NCBI GenBank assembly: GCA_947460975.1
Contig: CANHGO010000002.1
Coordinates: 1 to 64,000 of the forward strand
Length of the DNA stretch: 64,000 nt
Direction: 5' to 3'
Source: Cytophagaceae bacterium
GTDB taxonomy: Bacteria > Bacteroidota > Bacteroidia > Cytophagales > Spirosomataceae
The notes under the pieces are model-generated. The model made no database searches, was not told the DNA's origin, and saw only the letters and a list, made by a program, of their open reading frames with translations. Positions 1 to 8,443 of the stretch are shown here, one piece after another. Every line of letters begins with the position of its first letter. Within the stretch, counting starts at the first letter, position 1. Both the position numbers and the translations under genes were made by a program.

Positions 1-1
1 A

Positions 2-379
2 AAAGATAAAGCGAAGAAAAGAGTTGTTGTAGTTGAGCAAGTAGGCCAAGTACACATCAAAGCTTCCTTTAACAACATCATTATTTCCATTACCAATTCA
101 GCAGGTCAAGTGATTTCTTGGGCTTCAGCAGGAAAGATGGGTTTCCGTGGATCTAAGAAAAACACTCCTTATGCAGCACAAATGGCTGCATCTAACTGCG
201 CTGCAGTAGCTGTCGAGGCTGGAATGAAAAAAGCAGAGGTTTTTGTAAAAGGACCGGGTGCTGGACGTGAGTCTGCTATCCGTACCATCCAAAACTCAGG
301 AATCGAAGTATCACTGATACGTGATATTACTCCGATGCCTCATAATGGATGTCGTCCTCCAAAACGTCGTCGCGTTTAA
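2..379 (+). CDS. rpsK: 30S ribosomal protein S11 (5' end outside window)
   Basis: Small-subunit ribosomal protein S11, which helps form the platform and mRNA exit region of the 30S particle. The reading frame is open from base 2, so about the first four codons lie before the window; 125 codons are visible against a usual length near 129. The family core is clear: the [11 protein letters not shown] strand, the [15 protein letters not shown] stretch, the [11 protein letters not shown] loop and the basic end [14 protein letters not shown] at 110 could be mistaken for a start but sits inside the conserved core. It is followed by rpsD, rpoA and rplQ in the order usual for the alpha operon. Confidence 0.98.
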   Translation, partial: KDKAKKRVVVVEQVGQVHIKASFNNIIISITNSAGQVISWASAGKMGFRGSKKNTPYAAQMAASNCAAVAVEAGMKKAEVFVKGPGAGRESAIRTIQNSGIEVSLIRDITPMPHNGCRPPKRRRV

Positions 380-391
380 CGATTATTTTGT

Positions 392-433
392 GTGTTAGGT
401 AATTAGTAATTATTTTCTCTAACACTTTTTTTT
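392..433 (+). promoter_or_regulatory. Terminator-like hairpin between rpsK and rpsD
   Basis: A 7-bp perfect stem (GTGTTAG at 392-398, CTAACAC at 419-425) closes a 20-nt AT-rich loop and is followed directly by eight T residues (426-433). This is the form of an intrinsic terminator or attenuator, placed inside an operon whose downstream genes are essential. It may act as a partial terminator or as the first element of an S4-responsive leader. The stem and T-run are seen; the function is inferred. Confidence 0.55.
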
Positions 434-449
434 CACTTAACTAATTACT

Positions 450-474
450 TCACTGGGCACAAGAAGCCTAGTGA
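450..474 (+). promoter_or_regulatory. Hairpin just upstream of the rpsD start
   Basis: A 9-bp stem (TCACTGGGC at 450-458 with GCCTAGTGA at 466-474, one G-U pair) closes a 7-nt loop. It ends 11 nt before the rpsD ATG at 486. S4 represses its own operon through structured leaders in E. coli and B. subtilis, so this hairpin together with the one at 392-433 is a reasonable candidate for S4 autoregulation. It does not visibly match either known S4 leader. Confidence 0.5.
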
Positions 475-485
475 CTTTTAAAAAG

Positions 486-1091
486 ATGGCTAGATATACA
501 GGTCCAAAATCCAAGATTGCACGTCGATTCGGTGAAGCGATTCTTGGTCCGAGTAAAGCATTATCTCGTAAAAACTATGCTCCCGGAATGCACGGTAAAG
601 GAAAACGATCAAAAGTTTCTGAATATGCTTTGCAATTAAAGGAGAAGCAAAAAGTAAAATATACGTATGGTATATTAGAGCGCCAGTTCGAAAATCTGTT
701 CCACAAAGCTGCTGTAAAGGCGGGAATCACAGGTGAAAACTTGATTAAATTGTGTGAAGCAAGATTAGACAATGTAGTATATCGTTTAGGCATTGCTCCT
801 ACTCGCCGTGCTGCTCGCCAATTAGTTATTCACAAGCATATTAATGTGGATGGCGAAGTGGTTAACGTGCCTTCATACTCGTTACGTCCGGGCCAATTGA
901 TTGGTGTTCGTGAAAAGTCAAAATCTTTAGAGGTGGTTTCAACTTCTTTAGATGGTCGCTCTCCAAAACGCTTTAACTGGTTAGAGTGGGATGGTGTAGA
1001 AATGGTAGGTAAGTTTATCGCCCTTCCAGAAAGAGACCAGATTCCTGAAAACTTTAATGAGCAGGCAATCGTCGAATTATACTCTAAGTAA
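486..1091 (+). CDS. rpsD: 30S ribosomal protein S4
   Basis: S4 nucleates 30S assembly by binding the 16S rRNA 5' domain. The 201-residue product starts [17 protein letters not shown], the usual Bacteroidota N-terminus, and carries the S4 RNA-binding domain around residues 94-155 ([13 protein letters not shown], then [14 protein letters not shown]). The frame is open back to a GTG at 471, but that would add five residues and fall in the hairpin at 450-474; the ATG at 486, preceded by an A-rich stretch and no Shine-Dalgarno, is preferred. It lies between rpsK and rpoA. Confidence 0.97.
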   Translation: MARYTGPKSKIARRFGEAILGPSKALSRKNYAPGMHGKGKRSKVSEYALQLKEKQKVKYTYGILERQFENLFHKAAVKAGITGENLIKLCEARLDNVVYRLGIAPTRRAARQLVIHKHINVDGEVVNVPSYSLRPGQLIGVREKSKSLEVVSTSLDGRSPKRFNWLEWDGVEMVGKFIALPERDQIPENFNEQAIVELYSK

Positions 1092-1163
1092 TCATTAACG
1101 AATTATTAGAGATTTTAAATAGTACCAATAACGTTTTTTCAGTATCATTTTAAGCTACGAAAT

Positions 1164-2153
1164 ATGTCAATATTAGCATTCCAAATGCCCGAAAAAGTTG
1201 TAATGGAGAAAGCCGATGACTTTCACGGGTTATTTGAGTTCAAGCCACTCGAAAAAGGTTACGGTGTTACCATAGGTAACGCTCTTCGTAGAATTTTACT
1301 TTCCTCACTGGAAGGCTACGCAATCACTAGTGTGAAAATATCAAGTGTTTTACACGAGTTTTCTGCTATCGAAGGTGTTCACGAAGATGTATCTGAAATC
1401 ATCTTGAATTTGAAAAAAATTCGCTTTAAGAAAGCACAAGAGATTTTAGAGAATAAGGTAACTCTTAAAGTAAAAGGCCAAACAGCCATTACTGCCGGAG
1501 ATATCGCAAAATTTACCCCTTACTTTACTGTTTTAAATCCAGATTTAGTGATCTGCCATCTTGATTCTTCTAAAGAATTAGATATTGAGCTTTTCATTGA
1601 AAAAGGACGTGGTTATGTACCCGCAGATGAGCCTCGTGCAAACGAATTGCCTTTCGGTCATATAGCTATCGACGCGATTTATACGCCGATCAAAAATGTT
1701 AAATTTAGCATTGAGAATACGCGTGTTGAGCAAAAAACAGATTATGAGAAATTGGTTTTAGACATTGAAACAGATGGTTCTATCCATCCAGAAGATGCGC
1801 TAAAAGGTGCTGCTTACATTTTGATTCAACACTTTATGTTGTTCTCAGATCAGACAATGACTTTTGAGACTCCTAAGGCTGAAGAAGATAATGTAGTAGA
1901 CGAGGAAATGCTTCACATGCGCAAGCTTTTGAAAACTTCTTTAGCTGACTTAGATCTTTCTGTTCGTGCATACAACTGCTTAAAATCTGCAGATGTTCGT
2001 ACACTTGGAGAACTGGCTAAATTAGAAATCTCAGATATGATGAAGTTCCGCAATTTTGGTAAGAAATCATTAACTGAATTAGAGCAATTAATCGATGAAA
2101 AAGGATTAACATTCGGAATGGATGTTGCCAAATATCGATTAGATGAAGATTAA
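1164..2153 (+). CDS. rpoA: DNA-directed RNA polymerase subunit alpha
   Basis: The alpha subunit dimerises to start RNA polymerase assembly, and its C-terminal domain contacts UP elements and activators. The 329 residues are full length. The N-terminal domain (about 1-235) shows [20 protein letters not shown] and the [15 protein letters not shown] dimer region. An acidic linker around 240-250 leads to the C-terminal domain ([16 protein letters not shown], then [13 protein letters not shown]). The 72-nt spacer after rpsD has no strong hairpin. The start is preceded by TACGAAAT, a string that recurs before rplQ. Confidence 0.98.
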   Translation: MSILAFQMPEKVVMEKADDFHGLFEFKPLEKGYGVTIGNALRRILLSSLEGYAITSVKISSVLHEFSAIEGVHEDVSEIILNLKKIRFKKAQEILENKVTLKVKGQTAITAGDIAKFTPYFTVLNPDLVICHLDSSKELDIELFIEKGRGYVPADEPRANELPFGHIAIDAIYTPIKNVKFSIENTRVEQKTDYEKLVLDIETDGSIHPEDALKGAAYILIQHFMLFSDQTMTFETPKAEEDNVVDEEMLHMRKLLKTSLADLDLSVRAYNCLKSADVRTLGELAKLEISDMMKFRNFGKKSLTELEQLIDEKGLTFGMDVAKYRLDED

Positions 2154-2170
2154 TTAATCAAGTAATAGGT

Positions 2171-2215
2171 GGTTTATTCATGTGAATAAACTAACCGCAG
2201 CTCGCAAGAGCTTTT
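2171..2215 (+). promoter_or_regulatory. Tandem hairpins in the rpoA-rplQ spacer
   Basis: Two adjacent stems lie between rpoA and rplQ. The first pairs GTTTATTCA (2172-2180) with TGAATAAAC (2183-2191). The second is AGCTC-GCAA-GAGCT (2199-2212), a GNRA-type tetraloop followed by TTT. They could tune L17 levels, mark an mRNA processing site or act as a weak terminator. The structures are seen; the role is inferred. Confidence 0.4.
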
Positions 2216-2233
2216 AACTTACGAAATACAAAA

Positions 2234-2914
2234 ATGAGACACGGTAAAAAATTCAATCACTTAGGAAGAACAGCTTCCCACAGAGCAGCCTTATTATCCA
2301 ATATGGCATCCTCATTAATTTTGCACAAGCGTATCGAAACGACGGTAGCTAAAGCAAAGGAACTACGTAAATACGTAGAGCCTTTAATTACTAAATCAAA
2401 GGATGATTCGACAAACAATCGTCGAGTTGTTTTCGCTTATTTGCAAAATAAAGAATCCGTAAAGGAATTATTTGGAATCGTTTCTGAGAAAGTAGCTAAT
2501 CGCCCAGGGGGTTATACTCGTATTATTAAATTAGGAAATAGACTAGGTGATAACGCCGAAATTTGTTTCATTGAATTAGTTGACTTTAACGAGACTATGT
2601 TAGCTGCATCTGCTGAAAAAGCAGGTAAGACGCGTAGAAGTCGTCGTGGTGGAGCTAAGAAAGAAGAAGGTACTGAAGCTATTGCTGCCGCACCTGTTGC
2701 TGAAGCTCCTTCTGCGGAAGTGGTTGAAGATGCAGTTGTCGTAGAAGAAGTTGCTGAAGAAGCTCCAGTTGCTGAAGTAGTAGCGGAAACTGAAGTTGCC
2801 GCTGAAGAAGTTGCTGTAGAGGAAGTTGTTGCTGAAGAAGCCCCAGCTGCAGAAGAGCCTACGGATGCGCCTGCAACTGAAGAGCCAACAGAAGAAAAAG
2901 GAGAAGACGCTTAA
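2234..2914 (+). CDS. rplQ: 50S ribosomal protein L17 with long acidic C-terminal tail
   Basis: L17 binds 23S rRNA near the exit tunnel. Residues 1 to about 125 are the normal L17 fold, beginning [20 protein letters not shown]. The protein then runs on for about 100 residues of low-complexity Ala/Glu/Val/Pro sequence (for example [20 protein letters not shown]) to reach 226 residues, about twice the usual bacterial length. Extended L17 proteins occur in Bacteroidota, so this is probably not a fusion with an unrelated gene. It is the last gene of the operon and is followed by a strong terminator. Confidence 0.95.
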   Translation: MRHGKKFNHLGRTASHRAALLSNMASSLILHKRIETTVAKAKELRKYVEPLITKSKDDSTNNRRVVFAYLQNKESVKELFGIVSEKVANRPGGYTRIIKLGNRLGDNAEICFIELVDFNETMLAASAEKAGKTRRSRRGGAKKEEGTEAIAAAPVAEAPSAEVVEDAVVVEEVAEEAPVAEVVAETEVAAEEVAVEEVVAEEAPAAEEPTDAPATEEPTEEKGEDA

Positions 2915-2933
2915 TTTCTCTTACATTTTTTTG

Positions 2934-2967
2934 AAGGGCTTCAGCATTTGTTGAAGCCCTTTTTTTA
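2934..2967 (+). terminator. Intrinsic terminator of the rpsK-rplQ operon
   Basis: AGGGCTTCA (2935-2943) pairs with TGAAGCCCT (2952-2960), an 8-nt loop separates them, and a run of T ends at 2967. It lies 20 nt after the rplQ stop and before carA. Confidence 0.92.
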
Positions 2968-3003
2968 CGTATTTTAGCATCAAAATTTTATAGTTCATAT
3001 TTT

Positions 3004-4101
3004 ATGAGAATCACTGAATCCACTCCAGCCGTTTTGCTTTTACATGATGGCACTCTTTTTCACGGTAAGGCACTTGGTAAAATTGGGACCCATGGCGGGG
3101 AAATTTGTTTCAATACCGGAATGACAGGTTACCAAGAAATTTACACAGACCCTTCTTATGCGGGCCAAGTTATCATTAATACGACCGCCCATATTGGTAA
3201 TTATGGGGTAATTAGTGAAGGAGAAGCCGAATCAGACCAAGTGCAAATTGCCGGAATGGTTTGTAATGAATTTGCTAGCGTACACTCAAGAGCCACTTCC
3301 GATGGATCACTTCAAGATTATTTGGCTAACGCAGGAATCGTTGGAATTTCAGGGATTGATACACGCGCTTTAGTACGTCACATCCGAACAAAAGGGGTGA
3401 TGAACTGCCTGATTTCGTCTGAAATTTTTGATTTAGATACCTTAAAAATAGAATTATCTAAAATCCCTTCCATGGAAGGCCTTGAATTATCTTCTCAAGT
3501 TTGTACGCAAGAGTCCTATTTTTTAGGAGATGAAAGTGCTCCACACCGGGTGGCTGTCCTAGATTTAGGCGTGAAAAGAAGCATATTATCTAACCTGACG
3601 GATCGGGGTTGTTACCTCAAAGTATTTCCAGCGAAAACGTCATTTGACGAAATTTCAAAATGGAATCCAGATGGTTATTTTGTATCGAATGGACCAGGTG
3701 ATCCAGCCGTAATGCCCTATGCCGTTGAAACCGTTTCTAGCTTTTTAGACAGCGACAAACCTGTTTTTGGTATTTGCTTAGGACATCAAATTTTAGCCCA
3801 AGTTTGTGGGTTAAAGACATATAAAATGCACAATGGTCATAGGGGGTTAAATCACCCTGTCAAAAATTTAGTCACGGGACTATCCGAAATAACTTCTCAA
3901 AATCATGGATTTGCTGTGATGATGGATGAATTAATGAGTAGCTCACAAGCCGAATTAACACACGTTAATTTAAATGACAAAACGGTGGAAGGCCTTCAGG
4001 TACATGGAAGGAGAGCTTTTTCAGTACAACATCATCCTGAAGCGTCCCCTGGACCTCACGATTCCCGTTATTTATTTGACCAGTTTGTAGATTTATTCTA
4101 A
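3004..4101 (+). CDS. carA: Carbamoyl-phosphate synthase small subunit (glutaminase)
   Basis: CarA hydrolyses glutamine and channels ammonia to CarB for carbamoyl phosphate, feeding pyrimidine and arginine synthesis. The 365 residues show the CPSase small-chain N-terminal domain (NTGMTGYQEIYTDPSYAGQ around 37-55; GISGIDTRALVRHIR around 114-128) and a class I amidotransferase domain with NGPGDP (229-234), the nucleophile Cys258 in GICLGHQ, and His344/Glu346 in HHPEASPGPHD. carB is not in the window. The gene stands alone after the ribosomal terminator and converges on the next gene. Confidence 0.97.
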   Translation: MRITESTPAVLLLHDGTLFHGKALGKIGTHGGEICFNTGMTGYQEIYTDPSYAGQVIINTTAHIGNYGVISEGEAESDQVQIAGMVCNEFASVHSRATSDGSLQDYLANAGIVGISGIDTRALVRHIRTKGVMNCLISSEIFDLDTLKIELSKIPSMEGLELSSQVCTQESYFLGDESAPHRVAVLDLGVKRSILSNLTDRGCYLKVFPAKTSFDEISKWNPDGYFVSNGPGDPAVMPYAVETVSSFLDSDKPVFGICLGHQILAQVCGLKTYKMHNGHRGLNHPVKNLVTGLSEITSQNHGFAVMMDELMSSSQAELTHVNLNDKTVEGLQVHGRRAFSVQHHPEASPGPHDSRYLFDQFVDLF

Positions 4102-4127
4102 CCAACATTTAATTAGTGTGGCCTATA

Positions 4128-4148
4128 CTTCTCAAAGATTTTGAGAAG
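4128..4148. terminator. Hairpin between convergent carA and the next gene
   Basis: A perfect 9-bp stem, CTTCTCAAA (4128-4136) and TTTGAGAAG (4140-4148), has a 3-nt loop. No T-run follows on either strand, so it may end transcription poorly or only protect 3' ends. Its place between two convergent stops supports a terminator role. Confidence 0.45.
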
Positions 4149-4152
4149 CAGG

Positions 4153-5565
4153 TTAGTGGTTGGCGTACCCAAACAAATGATTTTCCTTAATTTGCTTAGC
4201 TACGGAGGCAGGAACCATTTTTTCCCAATCTCCTACGCCATGTTGAATCATGCCTAATACGTTGTCTGTACGTATGGTCATCAATTTTTCGTCGTATTTT
4301 TGGATGTCCTCCAACTTCTCATTGTCCTTTAAATAGGTCAATAAACCCGCTAAATGTGGCTCAGTTTTAAATGTATCTAAGTGAATGATTTCACCTTGTT
4401 CATTTAATGTAGGATATAAATAAAGTTTTATTTTTTGACCAAATAAACTTGCAAATGCACTAATAATACCTCCTGGTAAATCCTTATAGTGCGTCTCATC
4501 AAAAATATATTCTAAATTGGGCATACCCATGATGAGCGCCATACGTAGTTTTGTGAATTGACTCAAATAGGCGACTAATTTGAAATATTCATGGAAGTTA
4601 GAAATCAAAACCGTTTGGCCTAAAGAACATAGAATATCCACTCGGTCCAAAAAGTCTTTTTCGTCAATTTGATTCGTTCCATCTTCCAAATTCCGAAGCG
4701 TTAATTCAGATAAAATACAGATTTTATCATCATCCACATCCGCCTCATTTTCAAATTGCTTAACTCCTTTTTTAAGCATATCTAAGAATATATTTGTCAC
4801 AGGTCTAAATCGACCACGAATTGCTACAATATGCTTTTTCGAAAGCGCATCATAGGGTTGCATCACATTGCCATCAGGTCCGAAAACTGCCGCTTGGGCA
4901 TAGCCATGCTTAACCAAGTATAATGACATTAATCGATTATCCACGTCTTTAAAATCGGGACCTTCAAAACGGATCATGTCGATTTCAATCCGGTCTGTCG
5001 ACAAATCATCTAATAAGGATAAAAGAAGAGTTTCAGGGTTATTGTGATGCGTGTAACAGCCATAAATTAAATTTACGCCAATGATCCCGAGCGCTTGCTG
5101 TTGTAATATATTATCATTATCCAGCATATTCACGTGAATCACCACATCATTAAAAGCACCATTGGGCTTTAATTGAAACCTAAGTCCAATCCAACCGTGA
5201 CTTTCATTTGTTTTTTGATAGTTCAATGCCGAAACAGTATCTGCAAAGGCAAAAAACCTCTTTTCATCGGCCGATTCAGTTAAACGAACATTTAATAGTT
5301 TGTACTCGCGGTTTAACATTTTCATCAACCGCGTCTCACACACATATTTACCTGAGGCTTCTTCCCCATAAATGGCATCCGAAAAAGCCATGTCATAGGC
5401 TGAAATCGTTTTGGCGATCGTTCCAGCTGCTCCCCCTGCTTTGAAAAAATTAGCTGCAACATCCTGTCCAGCCCCAATTTCAGCGAAGGATCCGTAGACA
5501 CTAAGATCTAAATTGATTTTTAATGCTTTTTGTTTCGTACCAATGGATTTAACTCTAGGTGTCAT
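4153..5565 (-). CDS. Conserved protein of unknown function, 470 aa
   Basis: I do not recognise a characterised domain. The N-terminal part has a strikingly conserved-looking stretch around residues 23-62 (GSFAEIGAGQDVAANFF, then GGAAGTIAKTISAYDMAFSD) that I recall from widespread bacterial proteins carrying inconsistent names. There is no signal peptide or membrane segment, so it is probably cytoplasmic. The frame continues to a TTG at 5592, but the ATG at 5565 gives MTPRVKSIGTKQKALKINLD, which fits the start I recall for relatives. It is read toward carA and is separated by 91 nt from the kinase gene upstream on the same strand, so a shared transcript is possible. No function is assigned. 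Confidence 0.85.
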   Translation of the reverse strand: MTPRVKSIGTKQKALKINLDLSVYGSFAEIGAGQDVAANFFKAGGAAGTIAKTISAYDMAFSDAIYGEEASGKYVCETRLMKMLNREYKLLNVRLTESADEKRFFAFADTVSALNYQKTNESHGWIGLRFQLKPNGAFNDVVIHVNMLDNDNILQQQALGIIGVNLIYGCYTHHNNPETLLLSLLDDLSTDRIEIDMIRFEGPDFKDVDNRLMSLYLVKHGYAQAAVFGPDGNVMQPYDALSKKHIVAIRGRFRPVTNIFLDMLKKGVKQFENEADVDDDKICILSELTLRNLEDGTNQIDEKDFLDRVDILCSLGQTVLISNFHEYFKLVAYLSQFTKLRMALIMGMPNLEYIFDETHYKDLPGGIISAFASLFGQKIKLYLYPTLNEQGEIIHLDTFKTEPHLAGLLTYLKDNEKLEDIQKYDEKLMTIRTDNVLGMIQHGVGDWEKMVPASVAKQIKENHLFGYANH

Positions 5566-5656
5566 TGACGAATTTATTTTGTTGATGTACAAAGGCGTGA
5601 TGCAATTTAAAAAATTATATCCTCATTTGATGCGTACTCTTGAAAAAATGCAACTT

Positions 5657-6520
5657 TTATTTGGTTTTTGGCCAAAGCTGATTTTTGTAATACAATGTTA
5701 AACCAGCCATTGGCGCTTCAGAAATGTGTCCTAATTTTAATTTATGGGCATTCAAAACTCTTTTTAAAATATCGGAATAATAGAATGCAATGGAACCCGT
5801 AAAATGAATCGGGGTTTCAAATGCATGCGTATATTTTAAAATATATAAGGAGCAAAACTGTTGGAATGACTGCTCGATTAAGCGATAACAAAAAGGTTCT
5901 CTTCGGTGCTGAAATATAAATTTGGAAAAGCTTGCAAACCAGCGATTGGGGAATTCGCCTCGATAGGCTTTTTCTAAAACATCCAACCTATTGAGCTCAC
6001 CAAACCTGGCAATGAAGCTTGTTCGTAATTCTTCCGGCATTTCATGATGCAAGTAACTAAGAACTAGCACTTTGCCTAAGTGACCTCCGCTACCTTCATC
6101 CCCTAACCAAAATCCTAGCGGTGGTATTTGCTCGGTTATTTTTTGACCATCGAAAAAACCTGAGTTGGACCCTGTGCCTAATATGCATACGATTCCTTTT
6201 TCGTCACCGCAACTTGCTTTTGCTGCCGCCATTAAATCATTCTCAATTTGCACGCTAGCCCCCTGAATGATCGTGGATAAAAATTCCCGGATGATTTGTG
6301 CTTTGTCCTCTCCTGTGATGCCGGTACCGTAATAGTATAGATGTTCTACTTTTTTACCGACAAGCCATGTTGAGACTTCCGTTTGCGAAGTAATGATCTC
6401 ACTGGCCGATTGATAATAGGGGTTTATGCCTGCTGAAAAAAACGAATCATACGCCTCATCTGGTTTGGCTATAAACCTCCATTCCGTTTTCGTAGAACCA
6501 CTTTCAATGAGTAGTAACAT
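5657..6520 (-). CDS. BadF/BadG-family sugar kinase (probable N-acetylglucosamine kinase)
   Basis: An ASKHA-fold ATPase of the BadF/BadG/BcrA type, which in Bacteroidota usually means an amino-sugar kinase. The 287 residues begin with the phosphate-1 loop IESGSTKTEWRF. The phosphate-2 region is CILGTGSNSGFF and is followed by GFWLGDEGSGGHLG, as in the N-acetylglucosamine kinase branch. The likely role is phosphorylating GlcNAc recovered from peptidoglycan or chitin; the substrate is inferred. The start ATG lies 2 nt from the stop of the cytochrome b5-like gene upstream, so the two are probably cotranscribed. Confidence 0.85.
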   Translation of the reverse strand: MLLLIESGSTKTEWRFIAKPDEAYDSFFSAGINPYYQSASEIITSQTEVSTWLVGKKVEHLYYYGTGITGEDKAQIIREFLSTIIQGASVQIENDLMAAAKASCGDEKGIVCILGTGSNSGFFDGQKITEQIPPLGFWLGDEGSGGHLGKVLVLSYLHHEMPEELRTSFIARFGELNRLDVLEKAYRGEFPNRWFASFSKFIFQHRREPFCYRLIEQSFQQFCSLYILKYTHAFETPIHFTGSIAFYYSDILKRVLNAHKLKLGHISEAPMAGLTLYYKNQLWPKTK

Positions 6521-6522
6521 GG

Positions 6523-6777
6523 TTATTTTAGTTGGCCTATAGGTTCAAATTTTTCAAAAACTTTGGCCGAATGTGGTGCATCAGCCAATTCCTCAGTTAA
6601 ATCTTGCCCTGCCCAATGCTCATAATGCTTACCATTTTTCCAAAGCTTGGACGTTGTCATATCAAAGATTTTACCAGCAAAGGCTACCCAAATTTCGGGT
6701 TTGTCCTGGCCATTTCGTAAAGCTAATTGTGATTTAGTATAAACGGGCAATGAATTTTCCAAAGTAAAATATATCAA
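6523..6777 (-). CDS. Small cytochrome b5-like heme/steroid-binding domain protein
   Basis: The 84-residue product is a lone cytochrome b5-like domain of the MAPR type: PVYTKSQLALRNGQ, then IWVAFAGKIFDMT, then HYEHWAGQDLTEELADAPHS. It has no signal peptide or membrane anchor. It probably binds heme or a hydrophobic ligand in the cytoplasm; no partner is visible. No ATG is available near the N-terminus. The start must be TTG at 6777, or TTG at 6762 (giving MENSLPVYTK), which I cannot separate. It precedes the BadF-type kinase on the same strand and diverges from the lipoprotein gene. Confidence 0.8.
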   Translation of the reverse strand: MIYFTLENSLPVYTKSQLALRNGQDKPEIWVAFAGKIFDMTTSKLWKNGKHYEHWAGQDLTEELADAPHSAKVFEKFEPIGQLK

Positions 6778-6861
6778 GCACGAAGCTAAATAAAATCATT
6801 GAAAGACCATTTTTTTAATAAAGATTTTTAATTTTACACGAATTAAATAAGTTTTAATATT

Positions 6862-7362
6862 ATGAAACAGTATATCTTATTTCTAAGCTTTTTGGCAGCC
6901 TTATTTTTGGGTGCTTGTAGTTCAAAAAGCGACCCTACTCCTGTAGCTCCTACACCCGTTACCCCTACGCCAGTGGCTCCTACAGTGGCTGATTTAGTCA
7001 AAAAAGTTTGGTCGGCGAATACAGTTTCATGGGATGGCGTGGTCCAATATACCAAAGGAGGAACGACTAATTTGGTCGCTGGATATTCACAATTTAAATT
7101 AGATTTAAGCACTTCTGGTTCCGTCACTTTGACTGAATTTGATGGCAAAAAATTTACAGGGAGTTATTCATTGTCTTCCGATAATAAAAAATTGACTTTA
7201 ACTAGTTTGACAAGTTCAGAAGGCGCACCATCGGGAACCAATGGCACGTTAGAATTAACCATCAGCGGAACTCCATCGGCCACCAGTTTAGCCTTAGAAA
7301 CGACTACAGCTTATATTAAGGCAACCAATAAAAAAGTAGCCTTGACTCTAGTAAATCCCTAA
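6862..7362 (+). CDS. Small lipoprotein with proline-rich linker, unknown function
   Basis: The signal sequence MKQYILFLSFLAALFLGACS ends in a lipobox with Cys19, so the 166-residue product should be a lipoprotein. A short linker follows with repeated PTPVAP/PTPVTP units (residues 25-40), then a Ser/Thr-rich domain with beta-strand character (FDGKKFTGSYSLSSDNKKLT). This resembles the lipocalin-like and calycin-like small lipoproteins frequent in Bacteroidota, but I cannot name the family. It is monocistronic, with a strong terminator directly after the stop and divergent from the cytochrome b5-like gene. Confidence 0.85.
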   Translation: MKQYILFLSFLAALFLGACSSKSDPTPVAPTPVTPTPVAPTVADLVKKVWSANTVSWDGVVQYTKGGTTNLVAGYSQFKLDLSTSGSVTLTEFDGKKFTGSYSLSSDNKKLTLTSLTSSEGAPSGTNGTLELTISGTPSATSLALETTTAYIKATNKKVALTLVNP

Positions 7363-7379
7363 AAAAAATGCTTTAATAG

Positions 7380-7409
7380 GAGCCGCCCGTAAAAAGGCGG
7401 CTCTTTTTT
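7380..7409 (+). terminator. Intrinsic terminator of the lipoprotein gene, 5 nt before thiL
   Basis: GAGCCGCC (7380-7387) pairs with GGCGGCTC (7396-7403), followed by TTTTTT to 7409. The thiL ATG begins at 7415, so no promoter fits between the T-run and thiL. Transcription of thiL must read through or start inside or before the hairpin. Confidence 0.9.
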
Positions 7410-7414
7410 ATTAT

Positions 7415-8440
7415 ATGGAAAAGAGAACTGAAATTGGAAGTGTTGGTGAATTTGGATTGATTGAGCGTTTAGCTAAACCATTTTCATCTCATCAATCCTG
7501 GACTGCGATTGGCATAGGGGATGATGCCGCGTCATTACATGCGGAGGGCATGGAAGTGGTATCTACCACGGAATTACTGATCGAAGGAGTGCATTTTGAT
7601 TTGTCCTATTCTCCATTGCCCCATTTGGGTTTTAAAATAGTTAGTTTGGCGCTTTCTGACATAGCAGCGATGAATGCTAAACCTACTCAAATATCGATAG
7701 GATTAGGTTTAAGCAATCGCTTTTCAGTAGAGGCCGTCGAGGAATTATATACTGGTATCCAACAGGCTTGTGAGGAATATAAAGTGGATTTAGTGGGTGG
7801 GGATACGACCGCCTCTCCTCAAGGATTAATTATTTCTGTATCCGCATTAGGGTTGGTTGACTCAAAGAACCTAACCAAAAGGTCCGGTGCCAAGCCCAAC
7901 GATGTGATTTGTGTGACAGGAGATTTGGGAGGAGCGCTGATGGGATTGCAATCGTTGGAAAGAGAGAAACAGGTGTATTTAGCTAATCCAACCATGCAGC
8001 CAGAGTTGGATGGGAAAAGTTATGTGGTATTGCGCCAATTAAAACCCGTGGCACGATTTGATATTTTACATGAGTTGGCTGATATGGAGGTGGTGCCAAC
8101 TTCCATGATCGATTGTTCAGATGGTTTAGCTTCTGAAATTATTCATTTATGTAATGCCTCAAATACGGGTGCCAGGATTTTTGAGAAAAACATTCCCATT
8201 GACGATGAAACGTATTTGTCGGCCACAGAATTCAATTTAAGCCCGTTGACCGCGGCATTAAATGGGGGAGAAGACTATGAATTAGTGTTTACTGTATCTC
8301 AAAAAGATTTCGAGAAAGTTGAGAAAATAGCCGATGTCACGGCGATAGGTTATATGACCGATGTGAAGCATGAGCGTGTTCTCGTCATGAAGTCAGACCA
8401 AATTGTGAATTTAACTGCGCCAGGCTTTGGCGAAAACTAA
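7415..8440 (+). CDS. thiL: Thiamine-monophosphate kinase
   Basis: ThiL phosphorylates thiamine monophosphate to the active cofactor thiamine diphosphate in the cytoplasm. The 341 residues fit the AIR-synthase-related fold: GIGDDAA near residue 32, the metal site TELLIEGVHFD, ALSDIAAMNAKP, DLVGGDTTASP, and NGGEDYELVF near the C-terminus. The wbqC gene follows after 3 nt and is probably translated from the same mRNA. No TPP riboswitch is visible upstream, where a terminator ends 5 nt before the start. Confidence 0.95.
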   Translation: MEKRTEIGSVGEFGLIERLAKPFSSHQSWTAIGIGDDAASLHAEGMEVVSTTELLIEGVHFDLSYSPLPHLGFKIVSLALSDIAAMNAKPTQISIGLGLSNRFSVEAVEELYTGIQQACEEYKVDLVGGDTTASPQGLIISVSALGLVDSKNLTKRSGAKPNDVICVTGDLGGALMGLQSLEREKQVYLANPTMQPELDGKSYVVLRQLKPVARFDILHELADMEVVPTSMIDCSDGLASEIIHLCNASNTGARIFEKNIPIDDETYLSATEFNLSPLTAALNGGEDYELVFTVSQKDFEKVEKIADVTAIGYMTDVKHERVLVMKSDQIVNLTAPGFGEN

Positions 8441-8443
8441 AAT

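Noticed and set aside
6843-7148. Open minus-strand frame over the lipoprotein gene
   Set aside because: It is antisense to a clear lipoprotein with signal sequence and terminator; the product is low-complexity (GATGVG repeats) produced by the opposite-strand PTP repeat.
7363-7414. TPP riboswitch before thiL
   Set aside because: The 52-nt spacer holds only a terminator hairpin and is too short for a THI element.
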